NCBI RefSeq assembly: GCF_004358205.1
Contig: NZ_SMYO01000014.1
Location: 1 to 64,000, forward strand
DNA length: 64,000 bases
Reading direction: 5' to 3'
Origin: Bacillus salipaludis
GTDB taxonomy: Bacteria > Bacillota > Bacilli > Bacillales_B > DSM-18226
The translations under genes and the position numbers were made by a program. Every line of letters starts with the position of its first letter. Within the stretch, counting starts at the first letter, position 1. The notes under the pieces were generated by a model that saw only the letters and a program-made list of their open reading frames with translations, had not been told where the DNA came from and made no database searches. Below, piece by piece: positions 24,998 through 35,362 of this stretch.

Positions 24998-25816
24998 CTA
25001 TGGCTGGTATGGAACTAACCCTTCTTTTCTTAATTTAGCTTTTTCGGCATCCGATTTACTGAAATCATAATTATAAATCGCCCCTTCCCAGTCCCCATAC
25101 ATTGGGTTAGGGAAAACAATCATCTTTTTACCAAACTCATTACGACGGTTGTCAACTGCCTGTGACCTAGCGGATAATGATAAATCATCGAAACCGCTGA
25201 AATCTCCCAAGTTATCTCCAAACAATAGGACGATATTATGTGTTTTCGCGACTTGCTGACGGCGTGTTTCTTTCCCTTTTTCCCCAGGCTGCTTCAATAA
25301 GACATGTGCAGCATCTGCCTGTGGCGCTCCAACACTTTTTAAATTTTTAATCGTTGCATCCTTTTGTGCCTCAGTTCTGTTTGATATGTAGTATATTGCT
25401 ACACCCTTGGAGTTAGCATACTTCAAAAAGTCAATTGCCCCCGGAAGCGGTTTAGCTTGAGCACTATTAATCCACTCATTCCAATTTAATGGATAGGCTT
25501 TTCCTGTAACCACATTCCACGCTTGATACGGACTGTTATCCAATATCGTTTCATCAATATCAAGGACCACTGCAGGCTTTAACGCTCTTTTCTTTGGCTT
25601 TTTCTTCAGAATTTCAGCTAATCTCATTTTTCCAACATTATAGCCTTGATAATACAAAGCTTTTGCTTCTCCTGCTTTTTGAAACCAAAGAACGGACATT
25701 GTATTTTGGTCTTGCAGTGCAGCAGTTGGGTCCGCAACATTTTGTGCTCTAGCATTGGTACTAAATATCGAAATGGTAAGGACTGCCGTTGCCACGAATG
25801 CAGTAAATTTTTTCAT
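24998..25816 (-). CDS. Secreted HAD acid phosphatase, e(P4)/class B-C type
   Basis: 272 residues from the ATG at 25816 (AAGGAGGG upstream); the longer frame adds 37 residues without a ribosome-binding site. Signal peptide with cleavage near NARAQ and no lipobox Cys, so it is secreted or wall-associated rather than a lipoprotein, unlike most e(P4) proteins. HAD motif I is VVLDIDETILDNSPY, motif II YYISNRT, later LLFGDNLGDF. It dephosphorylates nucleotides or other phosphomonoesters outside the cell. It shares the strand with the alanine permease, but a terminator separates them. Confidence 0.85.
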   Translation of the reverse strand: MKKFTAFVATAVLTISIFSTNARAQNVADPTAALQDQNTMSVLWFQKAGEAKALYYQGYNVGKMRLAEILKKKPKKRALKPAVVLDIDETILDNSPYQAWNVVTGKAYPLNWNEWINSAQAKPLPGAIDFLKYANSKGVAIYYISNRTEAQKDATIKNLKSVGAPQADAAHVLLKQPGEKGKETRRQQVAKTHNIVLLFGDNLGDFSGFDDLSLSARSQAVDNRRNEFGKKMIVFPNPMYGDWEGAIYNYDFSKSDAEKAKLRKEGLVPYQP

Positions 25817-25893
25817 CGCTATTCCCTCCTTTATATAATCAAAATTAGTATGTGACAAATCTCTGGAAGGATTCATTCCTTTTTGAAGAAGAA

Positions 25894-25927
25894 AAAATGG
25901 AGTCCGATTGCCGGACTCCATTTTCAT
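25894..25927 (-). terminator. Terminator of the amino acid permease gene
   Basis: Perfect 13-bp stem (25894-25906 with 25912-25924) with A/T-rich flanks. Confidence 0.85.
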
Positions 25928-25934
25928 AATTTAT

Positions 25935-27335
25935 TTAACTTGCTTGATTTTTTGATTTTGACGAAGAAGAATTTCTTTTATGAAAACCTTTAAAATAATA
26001 ATATCCAGTAAGAGCTAATATAAAGATTGGTCCAACGATTACAGCTATTCTTTGATCAGGGTTAATCGCCATAATCACCACAACAAAAACAAGAAATGCG
26101 AGTGAAAGATAGGAAGATAGCGGATATAAGGGCAGTTTATACTTTAACTGCTGAACCTCGTTAGATTTCATGTCTTTACGATGGCGTAGCTGGGATAAAA
26201 GAATAACCCCCCAAGTCCAAATTGCTGAGAATGTTGCAATACTTGTAACCATCGTAAAAACTTTTGCTGGTACAACATAGTTTAAAACTACACCAATTAA
26301 TAATACTGCTGCCGAGGCAATAATTGCAAGACCCGGAACACCAGTCCTTGTAACCTTACCAAATTTCTCTGGAGCCTCACCATGCTTCGCTAGGTCAAAC
26401 AACATTCTTGCCGTACTAAAGATTCCACTATTACATGAAGAAAGAGCTGCCGTTAGTACAACAAAGTTAATAATTCCAGCTGCACCCTTAATTCCAATTT
26501 GTTCGAAAGTTAATACGAACGGGCTGCCCTTTGTTCCGATTTCCTGCCAAGGATAAATGGACATAATAACAAACAGTGCACCTACATAGAAAATCAAGAT
26601 ACGCCAGAAAACAGAATCAATCGCTCTTGCAATCGTCTTTTCCGGGTTCTTAACCTCTCCTGCTGTAACCCCGATCATTTCAATTCCTAAGTAAGCAAAC
26701 ATGACCATTTGTAATGACATTAGGATTCCTTTGAAACCATGTGGGAAAAATCCACCATGATTCCATAAATTGTTTATTCCTGTGGCAATCCCACCATTAC
26801 CTATTCCAAAGAAAATCATTCCTAATCCAACAACAATCATTAAGCAAATGGTGACAATTTTAATAAGTGCAAACCAAAATTCCAGTTCGCCATAGGCTTT
26901 TACCGCAAGGAAATTGACAGTTGCCATGATGACCAGTGCGGCTAATGCCCAAATCCAACCCGGAGTCCCCGGAAACCAATATTTCATATATACTCCGACA
27001 GCCGTAATTTCTGCCATACAGGTTACAACCCATAAAAACCAATAATTCCAGCCAGTTATGTAACCTGCGAGCGGTCCCAAGTAATCTCGTGCATACTTAC
27101 TAAATGATCCTGCTACAGGTTTTTGTATAGCCATTTCCCCTAGAGCACGCATGATAAAAAACATGATTAATCCACTAAAACCATATCCAAGAATAATTCC
27201 AGGCCCCGCCATTTTTATAGCTGTTGCTGAACCGAGGAATAATCCTACTCCGATTGCAGCCCCTAGGGACATTAAATTAATATGCCTTTCTTCCAATCCA
27301 CGATGAAGATCTTTTCCTTGAGGGTTCTTACTCAT
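25935..27335 (-). CDS. APC-family amino acid permease, probably alanine (AlaP/YtnA-like)
   Basis: 466 residues, 12 membrane segments, GAGGAG upstream. N-terminal RGLEERHINLMSLGAAIGVGLFLGSA is the amino acid transporter signature of the AnsP/ProY/GabP group. It lies divergently beside adeR-ald, which points to alanine as substrate; in B. subtilis AlaP is the alanine importer. The substrate is inferred from context. Confidence 0.78.
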   Translation of the reverse strand: MSKNPQGKDLHRGLEERHINLMSLGAAIGVGLFLGSATAIKMAGPGIILGYGFSGLIMFFIMRALGEMAIQKPVAGSFSKYARDYLGPLAGYITGWNYWFLWVVTCMAEITAVGVYMKYWFPGTPGWIWALAALVIMATVNFLAVKAYGELEFWFALIKIVTICLMIVVGLGMIFFGIGNGGIATGINNLWNHGGFFPHGFKGILMSLQMVMFAYLGIEMIGVTAGEVKNPEKTIARAIDSVFWRILIFYVGALFVIMSIYPWQEIGTKGSPFVLTFEQIGIKGAAGIINFVVLTAALSSCNSGIFSTARMLFDLAKHGEAPEKFGKVTRTGVPGLAIIASAAVLLIGVVLNYVVPAKVFTMVTSIATFSAIWTWGVILLSQLRHRKDMKSNEVQQLKYKLPLYPLSSYLSLAFLVFVVVIMAINPDQRIAVIVGPIFILALTGYYYFKGFHKRNSSSSKSKNQAS

Positions 27336-27685
27336 AAATTCATCTCCTCTTTTTAATCATTTCCAAAAGCATGTAATTCTTTGATAGATTTTAAACAACT
27401 TTCACTAGAGGTTATCTTTATTAATATAGTAATAATATTATATAATTTCTATGCTCCAAAAGAAAAAATTCGTTCTCAGTAAATGCATTCGCCTCCTACC
27501 CCAAGTGTTAACGCTTACATTTTACAATTATACAAATATTTTTTATTTTTGCAAATACCTAAAATTATTTTAATAATATTACAATTTATTTCTTTTGTGT
27601 AAAAACTAGAATTTTCGGTTGTCATTTTGTATATTTAAACAAAATACATCTATTAATTTGTTTCTACCATATAGGGGGAAATCTC
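27336..27685. promoter_or_regulatory. Divergent promoter region of permease and adeR-like gene
   Basis: About 350 bp, very AT-rich, no ORF of note. The only site I can support is the cre-like sequence at 27506-27519. The adeR ribosome-binding site AGGGGG lies at its right edge. Confidence 0.6.
27506..27519. promoter_or_regulatory. cre-like site (catabolite control)
   Basis: TGTTAACGCTTACA matches the CcpA cre consensus (TGNAANCGNWNNCA) with one mismatch. It is placed between the permease and adeR genes. Confidence 0.5.
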
Positions 27686-28924
27686 TTGAATTCATTATTA
27701 AATGATCCTTTTAGGGCTGACTTTGATAGTTTAGATGAGTTTGCCGATCTAATCAGTCAGGTGCTTCAATGCCCAATTACAATTGAAGATTCCAACCATC
27801 GATTGCTTGCCTATAGCACCCATGATGAAAGAACGGATCCGGCGAGAATTTCTACGATTATTGGCAGAAGGGTTCCTGAAAAGGTAATTAATCAATTATG
27901 GAAAGAAGGAACCATCCCCGCTCTGTTAAAAACCGACCAGCCCATTCGTGTAAAAAGTATGGACGATATTGGACTCAGTGATAGGGTAGCCATTTCGATC
28001 TGGAAACAAGAAGAAGTACTAGGCTTTATTTGGGCGATTGAAATTGATAAGACCTTGAACGACAAGGATTTTTTCTTGCTTAAAAAGGCTGCCGATGCTG
28101 TAAAAAATAAATTATTGCAATTACAGACAAGAAAAAATAAAAAAGGCGAGCATTTTCAAGAATTCTTTTGGAGATTATTAACGGGTCATTTAACGATTAA
28201 AGAAGAAATCATTCATAATTTCCAAACCTTAAAAATTACTCCTTCCCCTTCCTACGCTGTTCTTGTTTTTCAATTTCAGCACAACATTACCCGAAAAGAG
28301 GAGCAATCCATTTCTTATCTGCTGAAAACAAGCCAGCGCTTAACCATTATGCTATATACAATTGATTGTAACCAGCTTATACTGCTTGTATCCGCATCAA
28401 AAAACGAACGGCCGTTGGAGGAAATAGACCAATTTGCGCAATCATTTGTGTGGAAAATGAATGAACGTTATAACATTCAGAATATTACTCCTGTTTTCAG
28501 CAGTATCAATGATGATTATGGCAAGATTGGAAAAACCTATCAGGAAACATTAAAGGTTTTATCGATCAAAGAAAAATTTCCATTTGAAACCAAAAATATC
28601 TACCATTATCAACAACTGGGGATTTACCAATTTTTCGATGTCCTTTTAGAGAAGAGAAAAAACGAGGAATATGAAAACCACTCGTTAAAATCCCTTCATA
28701 AGTATGACCAAAAGCACAACAGCAATCTTGTGGAAACCCTGGAGGTTTTTCTAAATAACGACACGAATATTGCAGATGCTGCAAAGGAATTAAATGTTCA
28801 CGCAAATACATTAAATTATCGATTGAAGCGGATTGCCGAAATTGGAGAAGTTAATTTTAAAGATCCCAATCAGAAAATGCTTTTATTTATAGATTTAAAA
28901 TTAGAAAAATATCACCGTTTGTGA
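27686..28924 (+). CDS. adeR: PucR/CdaR-type regulator, AdeR-like activator of ald
   Basis: 412 residues from a TTG start with AGGGGG upstream. N-terminal GAF-like sensor region (about 1-140), a linker domain, and C-terminal PucR HTH (LEVFLNNDTNIADAAKELNVHANTLNYRLKRIAEI). In B. subtilis, AdeR activates alanine dehydrogenase and lies directly upstream of ald, the arrangement seen here. Ligand presumed L-alanine. Confidence 0.82.
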   Translation: MNSLLNDPFRADFDSLDEFADLISQVLQCPITIEDSNHRLLAYSTHDERTDPARISTIIGRRVPEKVINQLWKEGTIPALLKTDQPIRVKSMDDIGLSDRVAISIWKQEEVLGFIWAIEIDKTLNDKDFFLLKKAADAVKNKLLQLQTRKNKKGEHFQEFFWRLLTGHLTIKEEIIHNFQTLKITPSPSYAVLVFQFQHNITRKEEQSISYLLKTSQRLTIMLYTIDCNQLILLVSASKNERPLEEIDQFAQSFVWKMNERYNIQNITPVFSSINDDYGKIGKTYQETLKVLSIKEKFPFETKNIYHYQQLGIYQFFDVLLEKRKNEEYENHSLKSLHKYDQKHNSNLVETLEVFLNNDTNIADAAKELNVHANTLNYRLKRIAEIGEVNFKDPNQKMLLFIDLKLEKYHRL

Positions 28925-28933
28925 AAATCAACA

Positions 28934-28962
28934 AAAAGGAGAAAAATATTTCTCCTTTCTTC
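28934..28962 (+). terminator. Terminator between adeR and ald
   Basis: Perfect 10-bp stem (28935-28944 with 28949-28958) with a 4-nt loop; ald therefore has its own promoter. Confidence 0.65.
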
Positions 28963-29040
28963 ACAAAGAAAAAATTCATCAAACATTCTATACTAAGACC
29001 AGAGCAAAAATAACCTAAGTTTTTAAGGGGGATTTATAGA

Positions 29041-30174
29041 ATGTTTATTGGAGTACCTAAGGAAATTAAAAACAATGAAAACAGGGTTGCGCTTACACCA
29101 GCTGGAGTTGTTTCATTTTTAAATGCAGGTCATACTGTATTAGTTGAAAAAGACGCTGGAATTGGAAGCGGTTTCTCCAATGAAGATTATGCAAAAGCCG
29201 GTGCTGAAATTATTGATAGCGCTGACCAAGTTTGGGAAAAAGCACAAATGATTATGAAGGTTAAAGAGCCTTTATCAAGTGAATATAAATACTTCCGTCA
29301 AGGTTTAATTCTTTTCACCTATTTACACTTAGCTGCTGAGCCGCCATTGGCAAAAGCACTTAAAGATAGCGGCGTCATTGCAATCGCCTATGAAACAGTA
29401 GAAGTTAACAGAACTCTTCCACTTCTTACACCAATGAGTGAAGTTGCAGGACGTATGGCTGCACAAATCGGTGCACAATTCTTACAAAAATTCTACGGTG
29501 GCCAAGGTATCCTTCTTGCAGGTGTTCCTGGGGTTAACCGCGGCAAGGTTACCATCATTGGCGGAGGAGTTGTTGGAATCAATGCAGCTAAAATGGCTGT
29601 TGGTTTAGGGGCGGATGTAACCATCATTGATTTAAGTGCAGACCGCTTACGTCAATTAGATGATATCTTTGGAAACCAAGTAAAAACTTTAATGTCTAAT
29701 CCATTTAATATTGCTGAAGCAGTAGCCGAAGCAGACCTTCTAATTGGAGCAGTATTAATCCCTGGTGCGAAGGCTCCTAAACTTGTTACTGAGGAAATGG
29801 TAAAAGCCATGAAGCCTGGTTCTGTCATCGTTGATGTTGCGATTGACCAAGGTGGTATTGTTGAAACTAGCGACCATGTAACAACACATGACAATCCTAC
29901 TTTTGTTAAGCACGGTGTGGTTCATTATTCTGTAGCAAACATGCCTGGTGCGGTTCCTAGAACTTCAACTATTGCTTTAACAAATGTTACAGTCCCATAT
30001 GCCCTTCAAATTGCTAACAAAGGTGTATTCAAAGCTATTGTTGAAAATCATGCCTTAAAGCTTGGCGTAAACGTTGCAAACGGTGAAATTACGTACGAAG
30101 CAGTTGCAAAAGATCTTGGGTATGACTTCGTAACAGTAGAAGATGCATTAGAAAAAGAACTAGCATCTATTTAA
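29041..30174 (+). CDS. ald: L-alanine dehydrogenase
   Basis: 377 residues, the family's usual length, AAGGGGG upstream. N-terminal [20 protein letters not shown], substrate-site His in [10 protein letters not shown], Rossmann [21 protein letters not shown]-terminal [16 protein letters not shown]. It converts L-alanine and NAD+ to pyruvate and ammonia; needed for growth on alanine and for sporulation in B. subtilis. Preceded by its likely activator adeR and near an alanine permease, making a complete uptake-and-catabolism module. Confidence 0.97.
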   Translation: MFIGVPKEIKNNENRVALTPAGVVSFLNAGHTVLVEKDAGIGSGFSNEDYAKAGAEIIDSADQVWEKAQMIMKVKEPLSSEYKYFRQGLILFTYLHLAAEPPLAKALKDSGVIAIAYETVEVNRTLPLLTPMSEVAGRMAAQIGAQFLQKFYGGQGILLAGVPGVNRGKVTIIGGGVVGINAAKMAVGLGADVTIIDLSADRLRQLDDIFGNQVKTLMSNPFNIAEAVAEADLLIGAVLIPGAKAPKLVTEEMVKAMKPGSVIVDVAIDQGGIVETSDHVTTHDNPTFVKHGVVHYSVANMPGAVPRTSTIALTNVTVPYALQIANKGVFKAIVENHALKLGVNVANGEITYEAVAKDLGYDFVTVEDALEKELASI

Positions 30175-30189
30175 TAAAATGATATCAGG

Positions 30190-30221
30190 TCCCTACAAGT
30201 TTCTTGCTTGTGGGGATTTTT
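30190..30221 (+). terminator. Terminator after ald
   Basis: Stem of about 10 pairs with one wobble, then TTTTTT. Confidence 0.8.
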
Positions 30222-30296
30222 TAATAGTTCCACTTAGAATGAATATGGTTACAACGGAGAACGATAAAAGCAAGATGATTGAGGAGGAGTGATCCG

Positions 30297-31403
30297 ATGC
30301 AAAGAATTTTGCTTACTATTATCGTTTTATTTACCCTTTCGCTATTTCCCGTCCCAAACCAAATTTCCGCCAAGGAATCTGCTGTAAATCCACTAGGCTC
30401 ACAGCAGCCGATTCGCGGGATTTATGTAAAGGCTGAAAATACAGGCGGCCAAAGGTTTCATAAACTACTTTCATTCGTTAACCAAACAGAGTTAAATGCC
30501 ATGGTCATTGATGTAAAAGATGATTACGGTAATATGACCTTTCTCCCATCAAAAAACTCACCCTATTTTTCTATCAGCAAGCCTTATATTAATAACCCTA
30601 AAGAATTAATGGATACATTAAAAACCAACGGAATTTTTCCAATTGCGAGGATTGTTGTCTTTAAAGACAGTGTATTGGCAAAAAAATCACCTAGCCTTAC
30701 CTATAGAACGTCAAATGGGATTTGGAAAAACGCGCGGGGAGATTCCTTCACCAATCCATTTTTGAAAGAGGTTTGGGACTATAATATTGGGGTTGCTATC
30801 CTAGCCGCCAATATGGGGTTTAAAGAAATTCAATTTGACTATGTCCGTTTTCCAGAGAAGTTTGAAACCTTTGAAAAACAGCTAAGCTTCGAACAGGGAA
30901 CCTTTCCTTCCAAGAATGGACAAAATAGAATTGCGGCGGTATCATGTTTTGTTAAGTATGCTTCAGAAACGTTAAGACCTTATCATGTTAAAGTATCTGT
31001 AGATGTTTTCGGTAACGCTACTGTCATTCCGGAAGCACCAGGTATTGGGCAAAATTTCTCTAAAATTGCCGAAAATGTGGATGTTATTTCCGCCATGATC
31101 TATCCAAGTCATTGGACAGGGATTTTTGGAATAAAGAAACCTGATTTGCACCCCTATCAGCTTGTCAAAGAATACGCGAAGGTAGAAAAGGGCCGGTTAG
31201 AAGAGTTAAGCAACCCTCCTATTTCCAGGCCATGGCTCCAAGATTTTACTGCAGCATGGCTTGGTAGTGGAAATTTTAAAGTATATGGCAAGAAAGAAAT
31301 TGAAGACCAAATTCGCGGGCTGCACTCCCAAGGAATTCATGAATTCCTGCTCTGGAATGCCAGCAATAAATACACGCCAAACGTTGATTATACACCGTAC
31401 TAA
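30297..31403 (+). CDS. Secreted putative glycoside hydrolase (DUF4015-like)
   Basis: 368 residues from the ATG at 30297; GAGGAGGAG upstream supports it over the TTG at 30279. Signal peptide (about 1-25). The mature part is a TIM-barrel-like domain: RGIYVKAENTGG, MVIDVKDDYGNM, FPIARIVVFKD, EIQFDYVRFP, VDVISAMIYPSHW. These are typical of the DUF4015 putative glycoside hydrolase family. Probable cell-wall or polysaccharide target; substrate unknown. Terminator shared with the convergent spoVR. Confidence 0.78.
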   Translation: MQRILLTIIVLFTLSLFPVPNQISAKESAVNPLGSQQPIRGIYVKAENTGGQRFHKLLSFVNQTELNAMVIDVKDDYGNMTFLPSKNSPYFSISKPYINNPKELMDTLKTNGIFPIARIVVFKDSVLAKKSPSLTYRTSNGIWKNARGDSFTNPFLKEVWDYNIGVAILAANMGFKEIQFDYVRFPEKFETFEKQLSFEQGTFPSKNGQNRIAAVSCFVKYASETLRPYHVKVSVDVFGNATVIPEAPGIGQNFSKIAENVDVISAMIYPSHWTGIFGIKKPDLHPYQLVKEYAKVEKGRLEELSNPPISRPWLQDFTAAWLGSGNFKVYGKKEIEDQIRGLHSQGIHEFLLWNASNKYTPNVDYTPY

Positions 31404-31430
31404 AAGGAATCCGAATCCGGATAACGTGAA

Positions 31431-31466
31431 AAACCAAGGCACCGAACACGTGCCTTGGTTTTTGTT
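31431..31466. terminator. Bidirectional terminator between glycoside-hydrolase-like gene and spoVR
   Basis: 12-bp stem (31431-31442 with 31450-31461), T-run to the right and A-run to the left. Confidence 0.88.
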
Positions 31467-31481
31467 TGCTTTAACCATCCA

Positions 31482-32897
31482 CTAGATATATTTCCTGTGA
31501 ACTCCCTTACCATCGTAGGTGAATAACATTTTTCTGTCTTCGACATTTGTTTCCATATGAACTGGTCTTCCCCAAAGCTGTTGAATATAAGGTAATACTT
31601 TTTCGAGGTATTTTACGTCCAGTTCTACCCCCTCATACCAATGCTTCAAATAAAGTTCTCCATTTTTCAAATAATCTCCATCATTTACAGTAATATATGG
31701 GAATCCCCCATTTACACGCATGTTTACAAGCTGGTCGCGAATATGCTCCCACTGCTTGTCGACAACTTTGTAGTCCCTGCCTTGTTTTTGGAAAAGATAC
31801 ATATCCTCACGCATCACAAGGTCCTTATTTAAGTAATTGCGCAGGAAGGAAATATCAGATTCTACCTCACGGACCTCAAACATTTTTTCCCTGCCGGAGC
31901 CTGGCTGAACGCCTCTACGTTTCATTTCTTCTGTTGGATTATTATAACGTTCTTCAATATCCTCAAAAATCTTGATACCAAGATAGTATGGGTTAATACC
32001 TGTTTTTGATGGCTGAACGACGCCGGCATTTAATTTAGCAAATTCAATCGCCTCATCACTGGTTAGGTCCATCTCTCTTAAGATACGCTGATGCCAATAG
32101 GATGCCCAGCCTTCGTTCATGATTTTCGTTTCAAGCTGCGGCCAGAAATACAGCATTTCTTCGCGCATCATTGTTAAAATATCCCTCTGCCAATCCTCTA
32201 GCTCTCTGCTGTATGTTTCAATAAATAACAATAAATCCTTTTCAGGCTTTGGTGGAAATTTCTTTTTTGTCGGCTTTTTTTCAACCTTTTTATCTTTATC
32301 ATCCAATGACCAAAGATCATCATACGGAGAAGGGCTACGGTGCTCACCGCTCTCTTCTTCCTCCAAATCATCCATTGACCATGCTAATTTTGGTCTCATC
32401 AAAGATGGATCAATATGTTCGTCAATGGCTAATACAGCATCTAAAAATGTCTCTACTTCTTTTTTCCCGTATTGTATTTCGTATTTTCGAATTCTTTCTG
32501 CCGTTGCAGCCATACTTTCCACCATGTCCCGCTTGGTATTTTGGAAACGAACATTATTCTTAAAGAAATCACAGTGGGCAAGTACGTGAGCCACAATCAG
32601 TTTATTTTGAATTAATGCGTTAGAGTCCAACAAGAAGGCATAACATGGGTTTGAATTGATAACAAGCTCGTATATTTTACTTAATCCCAAGTCATAGTGA
32701 AGCTTCATCTTATGAAATTGTTTGCCAAAGCTCCAATGTGAAAACCGGGTTGGCATGCCATATGCACCAAATGTATAAATGATTTCCGCTGGACAAATTT
32801 CATAACGCATCGGATAAAAATCTAGGCCAAAGCCGCTTGCGATTTCTGTAATCTCGCTAATGGCATATTCCAGTGCTTTGCGCTCTTCCGCATTCAT
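31482..32897 (-). CDS. spoVR: Stage V sporulation protein R
   Basis: 471 residues, as in B. subtilis SpoVR (468). Conserved blocks: [13 protein letters not shown], the [17 protein letters not shown] segment, [24 protein letters not shown] and [19 protein letters not shown]. Needed for normal spore cortex formation; exact chemistry unknown. Monocistronic, with a sigma-E-like promoter upstream. Confidence 0.95.
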   Translation of the reverse strand: MNAEERKALEYAISEITEIASGFGLDFYPMRYEICPAEIIYTFGAYGMPTRFSHWSFGKQFHKMKLHYDLGLSKIYELVINSNPCYAFLLDSNALIQNKLIVAHVLAHCDFFKNNVRFQNTKRDMVESMAATAERIRKYEIQYGKKEVETFLDAVLAIDEHIDPSLMRPKLAWSMDDLEEEESGEHRSPSPYDDLWSLDDKDKKVEKKPTKKKFPPKPEKDLLLFIETYSRELEDWQRDILTMMREEMLYFWPQLETKIMNEGWASYWHQRILREMDLTSDEAIEFAKLNAGVVQPSKTGINPYYLGIKIFEDIEERYNNPTEEMKRRGVQPGSGREKMFEVREVESDISFLRNYLNKDLVMREDMYLFQKQGRDYKVVDKQWEHIRDQLVNMRVNGGFPYITVNDGDYLKNGELYLKHWYEGVELDVKYLEKVLPYIQQLWGRPVHMETNVEDRKMLFTYDGKGVHRKYI

Positions 32898-32925
32898 GAG
32901 CCATTCCCCCTTTTCCTCTTACCAC

Positions 32926-32954
32926 AATGTATGAAGAAAAGGCAGGAATGATGA
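32926..32954 (-). promoter_or_regulatory. Sigma-E-like promoter before spoVR
   Basis: On the minus strand the -10 CATACATT (32926-32933) fits sigma-E well. A weaker -35-like TCATCATT lies 13 nt upstream (32947-32954). spoVR of B. subtilis is sigma-E dependent, which supports the call. Confidence 0.45.
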
Positions 32955-32990
32955 AACAAGATAGAAAAAACATAGACAAAAGACTAGATA

Positions 32991-33962
32991 TTACTTTATT
33001 TTTTTTGCTTCTTTTGCAAGCATCAAGCCCACCTTCTTGTTCCGTTTCCATTCCTTTTTAAATACGGATAATGGGGGGTTGGTTTCTCCAACAAGATAGC
33101 TGATCTCAATCGTGAGAGCCGGTCGGTGATAAGTAGTAATAAACCAATCCGTAAAACCTCCACCCACTGCATCTTGATCGGGTCTACCTAATTTGTAGCC
33201 AGTAAGTTTGGAGATTTTTTTCGCAATTTTTCGGTCACGTTTAAGATGTTTGCCGTTTTTATACTTCCAAAAGATTTCTCTCCCGGCGGTATGATAGGCA
33301 ACAGCTACTATTGGCTGCCTATGATGAATAAACTTTGTTAAGGCGATTACCTCTTCTGCCTCTAAAGGGGCTTTTCCCTTAAAAGACTTATATGATGGTC
33401 CCTTCGGATCATTCTTTATTGCTTCCCATCCTGCAGGATATTGGCGATTCAAATCGATTCCAATACCATTTGCTTTCCATCTGTCAAATTGCTCTAAACC
33501 TTCGTTCATTTTCACTAAACTAATTATTTGGCTCCGGGAAAGCTGAGCAAAATGATTTTGTTGAATCATGACACCATCTGGATTCAACATCGGAATAAAC
33601 CAAATTGAAACTTCGTTTAAAATATCAGTTGACCTTTTTCCCTTTTCATATTCATCAGCATAAGTTTCGAGCATTTTCATCAGCACCATGCTAGTCAGCC
33701 ATTCCCGTCCATGATGACTGCCAATCAGAACAATATTTTTTTTACCCGACCCAAGTCTGACGGCCCAAATATTCTTTTTATAATAAGTGGTTCCAATGGA
33801 TTTAATCTCAACTACTGATTTATATTTTTTTTGAATCTTTGAAAGGTCCTGTTTTAAAATTTCGTACGTATAGGGTTTTTTAACTTCAACTAATTTTTCT
33901 CCAAAGGCATTGTCAGGCTGAAGTGTAAATAAAATCATGAAGCACAAGAAGTATTTGAACAT
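32991..33962 (-). CDS. Secreted M14-family zinc carboxypeptidase
   Basis: 323 residues from the ATG at 33962 (AGGGGGG upstream). Signal peptide ending near DNAFG. M14 zinc-peptidase motifs: IGSHHGREWLTS (HxxE zinc ligands), PMLNPDGV, GIDLNRQYPAGW, the third zinc His in AVAYHTAGREIFW and the catalytic Glu in ALTIEISY. Probably a gamma-D-glutamyl or D,L-type peptidase acting on the cell wall, as related Bacillus enzymes do; substrate inferred. Adjacent to spoVR but separately started. Confidence 0.87.
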   Translation of the reverse strand: MFKYFLCFMILFTLQPDNAFGEKLVEVKKPYTYEILKQDLSKIQKKYKSVVEIKSIGTTYYKKNIWAVRLGSGKKNIVLIGSHHGREWLTSMVLMKMLETYADEYEKGKRSTDILNEVSIWFIPMLNPDGVMIQQNHFAQLSRSQIISLVKMNEGLEQFDRWKANGIGIDLNRQYPAGWEAIKNDPKGPSYKSFKGKAPLEAEEVIALTKFIHHRQPIVAVAYHTAGREIFWKYKNGKHLKRDRKIAKKISKLTGYKLGRPDQDAVGGGFTDWFITTYHRPALTIEISYLVGETNPPLSVFKKEWKRNKKVGLMLAKEAKKIK

Positions 33963-34115
33963 ATCTTCCCCCCTAAAGTAGTGGCTTACCACTAAAATTT
34001 TATACAGGTAAAAGTTGAAAAACGCGTCAATTAAGGGTGTCCAACATTTTCTGTGAAAGTTTTCGGCAAAAAATCATAAAATAAACTCAACTCCTAACAA
34101 GGAGGAGACAACTAA

Positions 34116-34370
34116 ATGAATAAAGTGGATTATGACCGTGCGTTGTATTATACACACCGGTCCGAGTGGGATAACTTATTAATTTTAATGGTTCGAACAA
34201 AAGACCAATTTTTATCAAAGAAAATAGAACAATTCCTGCATGCCTACCATTTCGAACATGATTACTCAGTATTAGAAAAAAAATTGTATGCCTTGCTTCG
34301 ATACATCGACCATGCAAACGAAGCGGCAGAAACCGACCCAAATGAGATTCCGATGTATAGTCTTTCCTGA
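34116..34370 (+). CDS. YhdB family protein
   Basis: 84 residues, AAGGAGG upstream. NKVDYDRALYYTHRSEWDNLL and RTKDQFLSKKIE resemble B. subtilis YhdB, a small conserved protein of unknown role. Soluble, helical. Terminator follows. Confidence 0.78.
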   Translation: MNKVDYDRALYYTHRSEWDNLLILMVRTKDQFLSKKIEQFLHAYHFEHDYSVLEKKLYALLRYIDHANEAAETDPNEIPMYSLS

Positions 34371-34436
34371 AACAGCAAGTGAATACAGTTTTGTGTGAGA
34401 AAAATATTTACAACCGGGCTAAAGAATTCCACCACA

Positions 34437-34470
34437 AAAAACGGCTCCTTTTTAAGGGGGCCGTTTTTCA
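34437..34470 (+). terminator. Terminator after the YhdB-like gene
   Basis: 9-bp outer stem (34437-34445 with 34460-34468) with T-tail. Confidence 0.8.
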
Positions 34471-34562
34471 AATTTATAATATTTGTTCAAAAATTCCATT
34501 CCGAATAGAATAAAATACTGCTTGGATCAGATCTTGAAGTCTCAAGCTTAGCACTGTAGACG

Positions 34563-34589
34563 TAAAAAACCTGAAGAGAACTCTTCAGG
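34563..34589 (-). terminator. Terminator of the SDR gene
   Basis: Eight- to nine-bp stem (34570-34578 with 34581-34589) and TTTTTT on the minus strand. Confidence 0.8.
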
Positions 34590-34599
34590 CATTTAACAA

Positions 34600-35322
34600 T
34601 TATGCTATTGGGTATTGTTGAATTAAAGGATGAAGGACAATTTCATCAATTAGCATATATTTTGGTGCGGACGCCATATAAACAACAGCATTCGCAATAT
34701 CTTCGACCTTCAGCCAATCTTTTTTCTCTGGCAGGCCTTGGGTTGACTCCGCAAAATAGGTATCCACCATCCCTGGATTGATCGTTCCAACCCGGATTCC
34801 ATATTCACGTACTTCCTGAGCAACAGAACCGGAAAAGCCTTGGACGGCATATTTCGTGGCAGTGTAGGCTGCTCCATTCGGAATCGTGTATCTTCCAACA
34901 TCGGAAGAAATGGTAATGATTGTACCTGATTTTTGTTCTTTCATATGCGGCAAAACCGCTTTAATTCCAAGAAATACCCCTTGCACATTTACTTCAAATA
35001 CTTTTTTCCATTCTTCGACAGTCACTTCTTCGGTTAATTTAAAAAAGCCAACTCCTGCATTATTAACGAGGAGGTCAATGTGACCATATTCATCAATGGT
35101 TTTTCTTACAACCTCTTGCATATCACTCTCATTGGAAACGTCTGCCTGAATCGGAAGGACATGAGAAAAACCTTTATTCTTCAGCTCTTCTGCCGTTTGG
35201 TTAACCTGCTCAGAACTGCCGACTAATGCTAATTTCACACCTTGTTCAGCCAATTTTAGAGCAATTTCCTTCCCAATTCCCCTGGATGCACCTGTCACAA
35301 TGGCTATTTGACCTTTTAACAT
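34600..35322 (-). CDS. Short-chain dehydrogenase/reductase (3-oxoacyl-ACP-reductase-like)
   Basis: 240 residues. Cofactor site TGASRGIGK, LLVNNAGVG, catalytic Ser in TIISSD, YxxxK in YTATKYAVQ. Cytosolic NAD(P)H-dependent oxidoreductase. The beginning KGQIAIVTGASRGIG suggests NADPH preference. Substrate not determined by sequence; FabG-like annotation is generic. Located 41 nt after pgcA, likely the same transcript. Confidence 0.88.
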   Translation of the reverse strand: MLKGQIAIVTGASRGIGKEIALKLAEQGVKLALVGSSEQVNQTAEELKNKGFSHVLPIQADVSNESDMQEVVRKTIDEYGHIDLLVNNAGVGFFKLTEEVTVEEWKKVFEVNVQGVFLGIKAVLPHMKEQKSGTIITISSDVGRYTIPNGAAYTATKYAVQGFSGSVAQEVREYGIRVGTINPGMVDTYFAESTQGLPEKKDWLKVEDIANAVVYMASAPKYMLIDEIVLHPLIQQYPIA

Positions 35323-35362
35323 TTTTGAAACTCCCTTTCATATTGTGGCTCTTTCTATGCTG

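Noticed and set aside
32119..32589. 156-aa open frame antisense to spoVR
   Set aside because: Ser/Phe-rich, no ribosome-binding site, fully within spoVR.
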